A DNA stretch of 36,200 bases from Sva-07 sp031398325 (GTDB lineage: Bacteria; Actinomycetota; Acidimicrobiia; Acidimicrobiales; Ilumatobacteraceae), in NCBI GenBank assembly GCA_031398325.1, contig JANNNB010000046.1, forward strand, positions 1 to 36,200. Direction: 5' to 3'. How positions within the stretch are numbered: position 1 is the first letter of the stretch; every line of letters starts with the position of its first letter. A program made the position numbers and the translations under genes. The notes beneath the pieces were generated by a model. It ran no database searches. It was not told where the DNA came from and worked only from the letters and a program-made list of their open reading frames with translations. Shown here piece after piece: positions 22,091 through 29,676 of the stretch.

Positions 22091-24292
22091 CTACAGGAAG
22101 ACCAGGTCGACGGCGGTGCCACGCAGGAACGTTGCACCCGGTTCGACCGGTTCACCGTTGATCGACGCCGACACGAACGTGCCTTCCGTCGTGCCGAGCA
22201 GGCTGTTCACCGCGTACCCGGCGCCGGCGAGCGTCGTCTGCGCGTCGGCGTACACCTGGCCCGTCAGGTCGGGGAACGGCACCAGATCGGGCCCCTTCGA
22301 CAACTGCACCGTCACCGTCCCGCCGCGCTCGATCGGGGTTGCCACGGCGGGCGTCTGGGTGATGACCCGGCCGACCTCGACGTCGTTGCTGAACAGCTGC
22401 TCGCCCTCGACGACCACCAGCTGGACGGCGGCGGTCGCGGCCGTCGCTTCCTCGAGTGTCATGTTCGTGAGATCGGGTGCAGGCCGCGGCGCCGGACCCT
22501 GGGACAGCACGAGCACGATGGCGGTGTCCGGCAGCACCTCGTCGCCGGCAACGAGGGCAGCGTCGTCCTGCACGGTCCAGCTGACCACCGAACCTGCCGG
22601 GACATCTTCCGAATAGACCGGCGCCCCCTCGACGGGGACGAGCCGGAGTTCGGTCAATGCGGCTTGCGCATCGGCGAGTGCCAACCCGGTGACGTCGGGC
22701 AGCACGCGCAGCTTCGGGCCCTCGCTGACGTAGAGGATGAACGTCTCACCCTCGTCGAGCTGGACGCCGGCATTCGGCACGGTACGGATGACGGTGCCGG
22801 GGTCGGGGAACTCGTCGCTGCGTTCGATCTCGCGTTCGACCGTCCAGTCGTTGCCCGAGACCTCGTTGAGCGCGACCTCTTCCTGGATGCCGACCAGGTC
22901 GGGGACCGTGTACGACTTCGTGCGCACGAGGGCCCAACCTGCCACTGCGAGCGCACCGATGGCGGCCAGGAACAGGACGACACCGATCGCGACCTTGAGC
23001 TTGCGACCCTTGGGTTGCTCGTCGTCGAACACGACCGTGGACGGGATGCCTCCTGCGGGCGCGGGTGCGGTCGGGATGGCAGTCGTCGGAATGGCGGTCG
23101 TCGCCGGGTCACCGATGACGGGAGGTGACGACACCGGCATCTGCTCGGTCGCCCCGATGACCATCTCGCGAGTCGGCTCGGGCTGCACGATGGCCGGCGC
23201 ATGGGCAGGGTCGTCGGCGATGTCGGTCATCACGATGAGCGGCTCGACGGGCTCGGACGGATCGAGCGGAACCACAGGAGTCGGCTCGGCCGGAACGATG
23301 GCCGGGCGATCGTGGCCACCGGTCGGATCCTCGGGTTGACGGGCGGGAACCGCTGTGAAGAGTCCGGTGGCGATCAGCGGGATCGGTTCGGGACGCGGCA
23401 GGGTCGCCGCCGATTGCACGAGCCCGCGCCCGAACTCGGCGGCCGTCGAGCGGTCCTCGCTGTCGGGACGGCCCGCGCGTTCGAGCACTGCGGCGAGCGA
23501 GCCGAGGTCCGCCGAGACCGGCATCAGCTTGCCGACGCGGCCTGCGAGCGTCGACATGGTGGAGTCACCGGCGAACGGCACCGAACCGGTCACGGCTTCG
23601 ATGAGCGACAACGAGAGGGCATACACGTCGGTCTTCGCATCGACGTCCATCCCGAGTGCCTGCTCCGGCGACGCGTAGCGCGCCACATGGGTCGGCACGT
23701 TGGCCGGGTTGTCCCACGCCTCCGCACCGAGCAGCTCGGCGAGCCCGAAGTCGACGACACGCAGACGGCGATCGTCACCGAAGACGAGCTTCGACGGGGT
23801 GATCTCGGTGTGCACGATCCCCCGCTGATGCGCGAGGTCGAGCGCACGGCACGCCTCGAGGCCCACCACGAGCGCCTGCGACGGTTCGAGGGTTCGCCCC
23901 CGGTCGAGGAGGTCTCGAAGGCTGCCGCCGGCCAGGTATTCGACGGTCCAGAACCATGTCGATCGGAGATCGGCCGTTTCGACCGGCCCCCAATCCAGAA
24001 CGTTCGCGATGTTGGGGTGCGTCAACGCCGCACCCGCCTCGCAATGACGGACGAAGTCCTCGGCGAATCCAGGGCGGTCGACGAGCTCGGGTCGCACGAT
24101 CTTCAACGTGACGGGCTGGTGGTTCGTCTGGTCGAGTGCGACCGCAATGATCGTGTAGGCGCCCGCCGAGACCACCGTCTCGATCCGATACCGCTCCGCG
24201 AGGGTTCGCCCGACGAGCCCATCGGCTGCCTCTGCCGCCTCGGCGGGCTGCGCGTCGTCGAGTGCCTGGGGCTCTGGTGTGCCGTCTACCAC
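22091..24292 (-). CDS. PASTA-domain receptor with degenerate (pseudo)kinase domain
   Basis: 733 residues, GTG start with TAGCGT 9 nt upstream. Layout as PknB/StkP: kinase-like domain ~30-290, Pro/Thr-rich linker ~300-430, one TM ~433-456, four PASTA repeats ~461-733 (starting V-P-D-L-V-G, L-P-D-V-T-G, A-P-D-L-T-N, F-P-D-L-T-G), outside the membrane. Kept: K64 (V-T-L-K-I-V), D181-F-G, S-P-E (208-210). Lost: the HRD loop H-R-D-L-K-P-x-N reads H161-T-E163-I-T165-P-S-K168, so the catalytic Asp is Glu, the Lys is Thr and the Asn is Lys. The Gly loop is weak (V-S-A-G-A-Y-T) and the αC Glu position appears to be His83. This predicts an inactive or very weak kinase that signals wall state by binding. 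PASTA domains bind peptidoglycan stem peptides or lipid II in studied proteins. Confidence 0.9.
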   Translation of the reverse strand: MVDGTPEPQALDDAQPAEAAEAADGLVGRTLAERYRIETVVSAGAYTIIAVALDQTNHQPVTLKIVRPELVDRPGFAEDFVRHCEAGAALTHPNIANVLDWGPVETADLRSTWFWTVEYLAGGSLRDLLDRGRTLEPSQALVVGLEACRALDLAHQRGIVHTEITPSKLVFGDDRRLRVVDFGLAELLGAEAWDNPANVPTHVARYASPEQALGMDVDAKTDVYALSLSLIEAVTGSVPFAGDSTMSTLAGRVGKLMPVSADLGSLAAVLERAGRPDSEDRSTAAEFGRGLVQSAATLPRPEPIPLIATGLFTAVPARQPEDPTGGHDRPAIVPAEPTPVVPLDPSEPVEPLIVMTDIADDPAHAPAIVQPEPTREMVIGATEQMPVSSPPVIGDPATTAIPTTAIPTAPAPAGGIPSTVVFDDEQPKGRKLKVAIGVVLFLAAIGALAVAGWALVRTKSYTVPDLVGIQEEVALNEVSGNDWTVEREIERSDEFPDPGTVIRTVPNAGVQLDEGETFILYVSEGPKLRVLPDVTGLALADAQAALTELRLVPVEGAPVYSEDVPAGSVVSWTVQDDAALVAGDEVLPDTAIVLVLSQGPAPRPAPDLTNMTLEEATAATAAVQLVVVEGEQLFSNDVEVGRVITQTPAVATPIERGGTVTVQLSKGPDLVPFPDLTGQVYADAQTTLAGAGYAVNSLLGTTEGTFVSASINGEPVEPGATFLRGTAVDLVFL

Positions 24293-24301
24293 GGTTGGGA
24301 A

Positions 24302-24307
24302 ACGCTA
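24302..24307 (-). promoter_or_regulatory. -10 box TAGCGT of the PASTA receptor gene
   Basis: Minus-strand TAGCGT ends 9 nt before the GTG at 24292; no Shine-Dalgarno sequence is visible. Confidence 0.45.
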
Positions 24308-24347
24308 TCTGATGGCCGCGCGCGGTTGTGGGCAGGTCTCGTTCCGG

Positions 24348-24353
24348 CATCAT
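24348..24353 (+). promoter_or_regulatory. -10-like box CATCAT
   Basis: CATCAT ends 6 nt before the GTG at 24360. GGAGG at 24354-24358 lies only 1 nt from that GTG, too close to act as a usual ribosome site, so a leaderless start is more likely. Confidence 0.4.
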
Positions 24354-24359
24354 GGAGGC

Positions 24360-24890
24360 GTGACGATCGTCCACGACCCCGAATTGCCGAGCGCGGGGCC
24401 GAGCGAGGCCCCGCCGGCACCGCGTCGGCGGCGTCTCGATCCCGGTCTGCTCATCGCCAGCCTCGTCATCGCGTGCGGTGGCGTTCTCATCGTGTGGGGC
24501 ATGACCAACGCGCTCACCGGCGACGACGGCGTCGAGCGGCCCACGACGATCGAATCGGTCTCCCCCGTCGAGAACGCCGTGCAGGTCCTGCAACAGGAGG
24601 GCGTGGTCGTCGACTTCGAGTACGGCTACGAGGGCCGGCTGTTCATCGACGGGATCGAGTTGCCGATCACGCTGCTCGGCCAGATCGACGTCGAACCCGG
24701 CGAGATGATCGAACTCCCACCCAATGCGGTGTTCGACCCGGGCAATGCGGTGCTCTCGTTCCAGCCGACCGAGGGTGCCGTGATCGAGACGTTCACCGAG
24801 GGTCTGCACGAAGCCAGGGTCATCTTCTGGAAGACCTCCGACGGCGAGGACACCGCCCGCAGCTACCGGTGGACGTTCAACGTCATCTGA
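24360..24890 (+). CDS. Single-pass membrane protein with extracytoplasmic domain
   Basis: 176 residues from the GTG at 24360. A Pro/Arg-rich cytoplasmic head (~1-32) is followed by one helix (L-L-I-A-S-L-V-I-A-C-G-G-V-L-I-V, ~36-53). The outer part (~60-176) is mostly β-strand: I-E-S-V-S-P-V-E-N-A, G-R-L-F-I-D-G-I-E-L-P, A-V-L-S-F-Q-P, E-G-L-H-E-A-R-V-I-F-W-K and a closing S-Y-R-W-T-F-N-V-I. It looks like an Ig-like or β-sandwich domain (x-F-x-P, G-x-H-x-x-x-V, final W-x-F). No family recognised. It is divergent from the PASTA receptor and could act with it at the envelope, which is inference. Confidence 0.7.
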   Translation: MTIVHDPELPSAGPSEAPPAPRRRRLDPGLLIASLVIACGGVLIVWGMTNALTGDDGVERPTTIESVSPVENAVQVLQQEGVVVDFEYGYEGRLFIDGIELPITLLGQIDVEPGEMIELPPNAVFDPGNAVLSFQPTEGAVIETFTEGLHEARVIFWKTSDGEDTARSYRWTFNVI

Positions 24891-25521
24891 CCGGGACGTC
24901 GACGGCGATCTCGGGACCGAGCACCGACCCTCCCGACAGTTCGAGTCGATCCCCGCTCCAGAACTTGCCGGGGTCGTACCAGTTCACGGGCCGCTCGTCG
25001 TCCAGCAGCCCCATCCGCTGATAGGTGAGCGCCACGAGTTCGGCGCAATAGATGTCCTCTCGCGACACGGCACGACCAGCCCGTCCTTTCAGCCAGTGAC
25101 CGACGAGGCCGAGCGTGGTCGGAAAGCGGCGGCCGCTCATCTCCTGCACCACGCCGAGCGCCGCATTCTCCATCGACGTCGTCACGTCCGGGTCGAGCTG
25201 GCGGAAGTACGCGCGCTGGCCGTATCGGTTGACCCACGTGTCAGCCGCCTCCATGAGCCGGTGGAGTTGGGCGCCGCGCTGTGGTTCGCCCGTCCAGACA
25301 TCGATCATCGACCGGCCGAGTTCGGCGTGCCAGAGCAACGGCGGCAGATCGTCGATCGCCAGCACCATCGCCACGTGGTTGACCGGGCTGTTCGTGGCCG
25401 CCCGGATCGCCCGGTCGGCGAGTTTGCGGCCGGTGAACAGCCAGATGTCGCCGCTGCGGGTGATCGATGCCGCTTCGGCGAGGCTGATCGTGTTCACGGT
25501 GCTGGCGTGCGTGGAGTCCAC
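24883..25521 (-). CDS. Permuted NlpC/P60-like (YiiX-type) protein
   Basis: 212 residues from the GTG at 25521, chosen because TACAGT ends 7 nt upstream; the frame itself reaches 25611. S-G-D-I-W-L-F-T-G near the N-terminus, N-H-V-A-M-V-L with a candidate catalytic His, and late Y-C-A-E-L-V-A-L-T-Y-Q with the candidate Cys. In circularly permuted NlpC/P60 (YiiX/lecithin-retinol-acyltransferase-like) proteins the His precedes the Cys exactly in this way. Possible roles are peptidase, amidase or acyltransferase. No signal peptide, so probably cytosolic. Its 3' end overlaps the convergent gene's stop by 8 bp. Confidence 0.7.
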   Translation of the reverse strand: MDSTHASTVNTISLAEAASITRSGDIWLFTGRKLADRAIRAATNSPVNHVAMVLAIDDLPPLLWHAELGRSMIDVWTGEPQRGAQLHRLMEAADTWVNRYGQRAYFRQLDPDVTTSMENAALGVVQEMSGRRFPTTLGLVGHWLKGRAGRAVSREDIYCAELVALTYQRMGLLDDERPVNWYDPGKFWSGDRLELSGGSVLGPEIAVDVPVR

Positions 25522-25527
25522 GGCGCG

Positions 25528-25534
25528 TACTGTA
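25528..25534. promoter_or_regulatory. Overlapping divergent -10 boxes (TACTGTA)
   Basis: On the plus strand TACTGT (25528-25533) ends 7 nt before the ATG at 25541. On the minus strand TACAGT (25534-25529) ends 7 nt before the GTG at 25521. One 7-bp sequence can therefore serve as -10 element for two opposite leaderless genes whose start codons are only 19 bp apart. Confidence 0.6.
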
Positions 25535-25540
25535 CGGCCG

Positions 25541-25699
25541 ATGCGTTGGCTGAAATGGTTGGGACTCGCCGGGTTGTTGGGCGCAGCCGCGGTCGGCGTC
25601 GTCGTCGTCAAGCGACGTCAGGAGCGCACCTGGACCGAGTACGAGCCCGAAGAACTCCGCGACCGCCTCCACGCCCGTCTCGCCGACGCCACCCGTTGA
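25541..25699 (+). CDS. 52-residue single-pass membrane protein
   Basis: M-R-W-L-K-W followed by a Gly/Ala/Val/Leu helix (~7-23) and a basic then acidic tail (K-R-R-Q-E-R-T-W-T-E-Y-E-P-E-E-L). Probably inserted with the tail in the cytoplasm because of the positive charges after the helix. The ATG lies 7 nt after a TACTGT box. The tail helix E-P-E-E-L-R-D-R-L-H-A-R-L resembles that of small actinobacterial membrane proteins of unknown function. Converges on ligA with 6 bp between stops. Confidence 0.65.
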   Translation: MRWLKWLGLAGLLGAAAVGVVVVKRRQERTWTEYEPEELRDRLHARLADATR

Positions 25700-25705
25700 C
25701 CGACG

Positions 25706-27799
25706 TCAGGGTCCGTCCGGAAGTTCGCCGGTGGCGAGGAGGTGTTCGAAGCCCTCCTCGTCGAGCATCGGAACGCCGAGCGCCTCGGCCTTGGTGACCT
25801 TGCTCGCGCCGGGAGCGTCACCGACGACCACGGCGAACGTCTTGGCGCTCACGCTGCCAGGGCTCTTGCCGCCGCGCGAGGTGATCGCATCAGCAGCTTC
25901 GTCCCGGCTGTACCCCGACAGCGTGCCGGTGACGACGACGGCCTTGCCCTCGAGGGTCTGGTCAGGCAGTTCGCTCGTTGGCGGCGCCAGCCAGGAGTCG
26001 AGCTCGCCGAAGTTCACGCCGGCGGCGCGGAAGCGTTCGATGTACTCGCGATTCACGTCGACGCCGAACCAAGCGACGATCGTGTTGGCGATCACCGATC
26101 CGACACCTTCGACCGCAGCCAGTTCCTCCGCCGACTTGGACATCACCTCGTCGAGCGTCCCGAACTGCTTGGCGAGTGCGAGCGAGGCCGCTGGGCCGAG
26201 ATGGCGCACCCCGAGCGCGGTCATGAACCGCTGGAGCGGCCGGGCCCGCGACCCGTCGATCGCCGCCACGAGGTTCTGCGCGCTGGTCGGCCCGACCCGG
26301 TCGAGCCCGGTGAGCTGCTCCACCGTCAGCGAGTACAGATCGGCGGAATCGCGGATCAGGCCGGCTCCGGTCAGCTTCTCGACCATCTGCTCGCCGAGAC
26401 CTTCGATGTCCATGCCACCGCGTGACGCGAAATACGCGATCCTCTGGTCGCGCTGGGCAGGACAGTCCGGCGCGACGCAGCGGGTGTCGGCCTCTCCCTC
26501 CGGTCGCACCAGCGGGTTCCCACAGCGGGGGCAGTCGACCGGGAACGTCCACGGCACGCTGTCGTCGGGCCGCAGTGAGAGCACCGGCCCGACCACCTCC
26601 GGTATGACGTCGCCGGCCTTGCGAACCACGACGGTGTCGCCGGGCCGCACGTCCTTCAGGGCCACCTGGTCCTGGTTGTGCAACGTCGCCATCGCGACCG
26701 TCGAACCGCCGACGAACACGGGCTCGAGCACGGCGAACGGTGTGGCCCGCCCGGTGCGGCCGACCGAGATCTGGATGTCGATCAAACGGGTGGTCTGCTC
26801 CTCCGGCGGGAACTTGTAGGCGATCGCCCAGCGGGGGGCCCGCGACGTCACGCCGAGCCGCTCGCGTTGCGCAAGATCGTCGAGTTTCACGACGATCCCG
26901 TCGATCTCGTAGTCGAGATCGTGTCGATGCGTCTGCCAGTGGAGGCAGTGTGCGGCCACCGCGTCGGTGGTGTCGAACGTCGTCAGATGGTCGTTGACCG
27001 GAAACCCGAGCGTTCGAACGAACTCGAGCATCTCGACGTGCCCCGTGAACTCCGGCCCGCCGACGACCTCGCCGAGCTGGTAACTCCAGAACGACAGTGC
27101 ACGGCTCGCCGTGACCGCCGGATCCTTCTGCCGCAGGCTGCCCGCCGCCGAGTTGCGGGGGTTGACGAACGCCTTCTCCCCCGCCTCGCGCGCCCGCTCG
27201 TTGAGCCGATCGAAGCTCGAGCGAGTCATGTACACCTCGCCCCGAACCTCCAGGACCTCTGGCGCGCCGGTCGGCAGTGCCTTCGGGACGTCGTCGATCG
27301 TCGCCACGTTGGCGGTGACGTCCTCCCCCACCCGTCCGTCGCCGCGCGTCGCAGCTTGGACGAACACCCCGTTCTCGTAGCGCAGGCTGATGGCCAGCCC
27401 ATCGAACTTGAGCTCGCACACGTAGGTCGGCGCCGCGCCCTCGGGAGGCTCGGCGGCCCCCAGACCGCGTGCCACACGGTCGGCCCAGGCCCGCAGCTCG
27501 TCGCCGTTCATGGCGTTGTCGAGGCTCATCATCGGCACCCGATGGGTCACCGGGTCGAACGTCGCGCTGATCGCTCCACCGACCTGGCCCGCCGGTGACG
27601 ATTCGTCGGCGAGCTCGGGATGGTCGGCCTCGAGAGTCCTCAGCTCACGGGCGAGCGCGTCGTAGTCGGCGTCACTGATCTCGGGTTCGTCGAGCGTGTG
27701 ATACCGCTCGTTGTGGTATGCGACCTGTGCCCGCAGCGCCTCGATGCGCTCCTCGATGCTCACCCGGGGAGCCTGTGGGAGCCCGGAGCTCTCGGTCAC
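25706..27799 (-). CDS. ligA: NAD+-dependent DNA ligase LigA
   Basis: 697 residues if started at the GTG 27799, which overlaps the upstream stop as GTGA; a GTG at 27763 (V-S-I-E-E-R-I-E) gives 685 and is also family-like. Domain Ia with the NAD-binding Y-H-x-x-x-Y (Y-H-N-E-R-Y), the adenylation domain with nucleotide-accepting K131 (E-L-K-F-D-G), the OB fold, a Zn finger C-P-R-C ... C-V-A-P-D-C, HhH motifs and a C-terminal BRCT domain (G-K-A-V-V-V-T-G-T-L) are all present. Essential enzyme sealing nicks in replication and repair. The MetE-like gene directly upstream also precedes ligA in mycobacteria. Confidence 0.97.
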   Translation of the reverse strand: MTESSGLPQAPRVSIEERIEALRAQVAYHNERYHTLDEPEISDADYDALARELRTLEADHPELADESSPAGQVGGAISATFDPVTHRVPMMSLDNAMNGDELRAWADRVARGLGAAEPPEGAAPTYVCELKFDGLAISLRYENGVFVQAATRGDGRVGEDVTANVATIDDVPKALPTGAPEVLEVRGEVYMTRSSFDRLNERAREAGEKAFVNPRNSAAGSLRQKDPAVTASRALSFWSYQLGEVVGGPEFTGHVEMLEFVRTLGFPVNDHLTTFDTTDAVAAHCLHWQTHRHDLDYEIDGIVVKLDDLAQRERLGVTSRAPRWAIAYKFPPEEQTTRLIDIQISVGRTGRATPFAVLEPVFVGGSTVAMATLHNQDQVALKDVRPGDTVVVRKAGDVIPEVVGPVLSLRPDDSVPWTFPVDCPRCGNPLVRPEGEADTRCVAPDCPAQRDQRIAYFASRGGMDIEGLGEQMVEKLTGAGLIRDSADLYSLTVEQLTGLDRVGPTSAQNLVAAIDGSRARPLQRFMTALGVRHLGPAASLALAKQFGTLDEVMSKSAEELAAVEGVGSVIANTIVAWFGVDVNREYIERFRAAGVNFGELDSWLAPPTSELPDQTLEGKAVVVTGTLSGYSRDEAADAITSRGGKSPGSVSAKTFAVVVGDAPGASKVTKAEALGVPMLDEEGFEHLLATGELPDGP

Positions 27800-28734
27800 G
27801 CGCCGAGCGAGAGGCGTGTGGCAGCGGACTGGTCCTTGACCCTTCGGCCGACGTCGGACGTCAGTCGAGCTATGCGACGTGCCACCGCAGCGGAGTGGCC
27901 GGCGAGGCCGCACGCCGGCGAGACGAGGCTCTGCTGACGCAACAGGATCGGATCGCACCCGAGTTGGACGAGCGAACACCACACGTCGCTCAGCGCACGC
28001 CAGTTGCGGTCCGCCGTCGTCGGGATCGGCCCCTCGGTCGGGATCACGCCCCAGGCCACGGTCCCGCCGTCGTCGAGGAACCGGCTGATGTAGCCGGCCC
28101 AGTCGACGAGCTCTGCCGACACCGGGACCGATATGACGTTCGGGCCGGAGGCGAGCAGCATGGCGATGTCGCACGGCGCGCAGCAGTGCACCCCGACGAC
28201 GCTCGACGTGGGCAGTGCCGCCATGGCACTCGAGAGGAAGTCGACGGCCTCGTCGGGGGCGATCGGAAAGCCGGGCGACATCAGGTCGGAGAACCACGGC
28301 TCGTCGAGCACGACCAACTGCGGCGAGTTGGGCAGCGCCTGGGTCACCAGGGCACTGATCTCGGCGAGCTTCGAACGCACGGTGGTGGTGGCCTTCTCGA
28401 ACGCAGCGGCGACCTCGACGCCAGAATTCACCAGTTCGATGCCGAGGGTCACCGGCCCGACGAACTGCCACTTGACCGGCGAACCGTCGAGGCTCACCTT
28501 CTGCGACAGGTCGAGGAAGGTACGCAGGGAGGCGAAACCGGGACCGTCGAGCGGCTCGTTCGCCTGCTCGATCATGCCCTCACGCGTCGACAGTCGCGGT
28601 AGAGACGGGATGGTCGCGATGTCGAACTCTCCGATCGCGAACGCGGCGGCAGCATCGGTGTCCCGGTGCGGCAGGCTGCCGATACCGATCGAGGCGCCGT
28701 CGCCGAAGCGGTATGGCTCAGCCAGTGCGATCAT
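27796..28734 (-). CDS. MetE C-domain-like protein (cobalamin-independent methionine synthase fold)
   Basis: 312 residues, roughly the size of the C-terminal half of MetE only. G-S-L-P-H-R-D-T near the N-terminus matches the start of the MetE/UROD-like barrel. Zinc ligands appear kept: H-x-C in V-G-V-H-C-C-A-P-C-D, and the late Cys in S-P-A-C-G-L, which parallels D-P-D-C-G-L of MetE. L-D-E-P-W-F corresponds to the D-E-P strand. The folate-binding N-terminal half is absent, so it may use a different methyl donor or not make methionine. A homologous stand-alone gene sits upstream of ligA in mycobacteria. ATG at 28734 chosen by homology; no clear -10 box or Shine-Dalgarno. Confidence 0.8.
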   Translation of the reverse strand: MIALAEPYRFGDGASIGIGSLPHRDTDAAAAFAIGEFDIATIPSLPRLSTREGMIEQANEPLDGPGFASLRTFLDLSQKVSLDGSPVKWQFVGPVTLGIELVNSGVEVAAAFEKATTTVRSKLAEISALVTQALPNSPQLVVLDEPWFSDLMSPGFPIAPDEAVDFLSSAMAALPTSSVVGVHCCAPCDIAMLLASGPNVISVPVSAELVDWAGYISRFLDDGGTVAWGVIPTEGPIPTTADRNWRALSDVWCSLVQLGCDPILLRQQSLVSPACGLAGHSAAVARRIARLTSDVGRRVKDQSAATRLSLGA

Positions 28735-28782
28735 GAATTGCTCATCGTTCCACGGACCCAAGGTTCCTGCCGAATCGCGTGC

Positions 28783-28788
28783 CAACCT
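28783..28788 (+). promoter_or_regulatory. Weak -10-like box CAACCT
   Basis: CAACCT ends 6 nt before the ATG at 28795. It lacks the first T of TANNNT, so this is only a candidate by position. Confidence 0.3.
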
Positions 28789-28794
28789 GTCGCC

Positions 28795-29673
28795 ATGGCG
28801 TTCCTGTCTCGATGGCTCCCGTGGATCGCGCGGCTCGCATGGCTCCTGGTCGCGGTCGTCGGCGGCAGTGCGGTCGAGCAGGCGATCGACGGGCGCAGCG
28901 ATGCTGTGCGGTGGACCGTTGGCATCGGCAGTTGGGTGGGCTGGACCGTGATCATGCTGTCGCTCGTCATCGCATCGGTCCGCACCCTCACGATCGTGCG
29001 GGTGGGCGTGCCGGTGGCGGCCGGAGTCGCGATCGCAGCCGGGCTCGGTGGTGCCGACGCGGTGAGTCTCCTCGCACTCGGTGCCACGGTGGCGGTGGCC
29101 ATCGTCGCGGTCTTCGCCGCCGAGTTCGGTCGTTCGTTCGTCCAAGCGAGCGCATACGGCGACGAGGAGCGGTTCCCGTTGCGACCGCCCGCCGCTGTCG
29201 CCGTTGCCGCGGTGGTCACGTGGCTGATCTGGTCAGGGTGCGTCGTGGCCGGGCCGCTCCTGCTCGCCGCCCGGTCGTGGGTCGCCGGCGTGCCGATCAC
29301 GCTCGTTGCGATTGCCGGCATCGTCCTGCTCGGCCCCCGATGGCATCGCCTCGCCCTGCGCTGGCTGGTGTTCGTGCCGGCCGGCGTCGTGGTGCACGAC
29401 CCGGTGGTCCTCGCCGACACCATGTCGATGCGGACCGCGCAGGTGGCGAGCATCCATCTCGCCCCGAGCGACACCGACGCGGCCGATCTCACCGGTCCGG
29501 CCAGCGGCTACGCACTCGAGGTCCAGCTGACGCAGTCGATCACGGTGGTGCTGGCGTTCACACCGAAGGAACCGAACGGGCGCGCGATCCACCTCACCGG
29601 CTTCCTCATCGCTCCCAGCCGACCGGGCGTCGCCCTCGCCGCAGCGTCGCGCCGTGGCCTGCCCGTCGGCTGA
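28795..29673 (+). CDS. Polytopic membrane protein of unknown function
   Basis: 292 residues. About six hydrophobic segments in the first ~190 residues (e.g. I-A-R-L-A-W-L-L-V-A-V-V-G-G, W-T-V-I-M-L-S-L-V-I-A, V-A-V-A-I-V-A-V-F-A-A, I-T-L-V-A-I-A-G-I-V-L-L). A cytoplasmic domain (~195-292) starts W-H-R-L-A-L-R-W-L-V-F-V-P-A-G-V-V-V-H-D-P-V-V-L, reminiscent of PH-like membrane proteins of actinobacteria. I do not know the function. Divergent from the MetE-like gene and convergent with mnmA. Confidence 0.75.
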   Translation: MAFLSRWLPWIARLAWLLVAVVGGSAVEQAIDGRSDAVRWTVGIGSWVGWTVIMLSLVIASVRTLTIVRVGVPVAAGVAIAAGLGGADAVSLLALGATVAVAIVAVFAAEFGRSFVQASAYGDEERFPLRPPAAVAVAAVVTWLIWSGCVVAGPLLLAARSWVAGVPITLVAIAGIVLLGPRWHRLALRWLVFVPAGVVVHDPVVLADTMSMRTAQVASIHLAPSDTDAADLTGPASGYALEVQLTQSITVVLAFTPKEPNGRAIHLTGFLIAPSRPGVALAAASRRGLPVG

Positions 29674-29676
29674 CGA

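Noticed and set aside
23201..25021. 606-codon plus-strand open frame across the kinase and membrane-protein genes
   Set aside because: Arg-rich shadow that crosses gene borders and contradicts the clear PASTA kinase frame.
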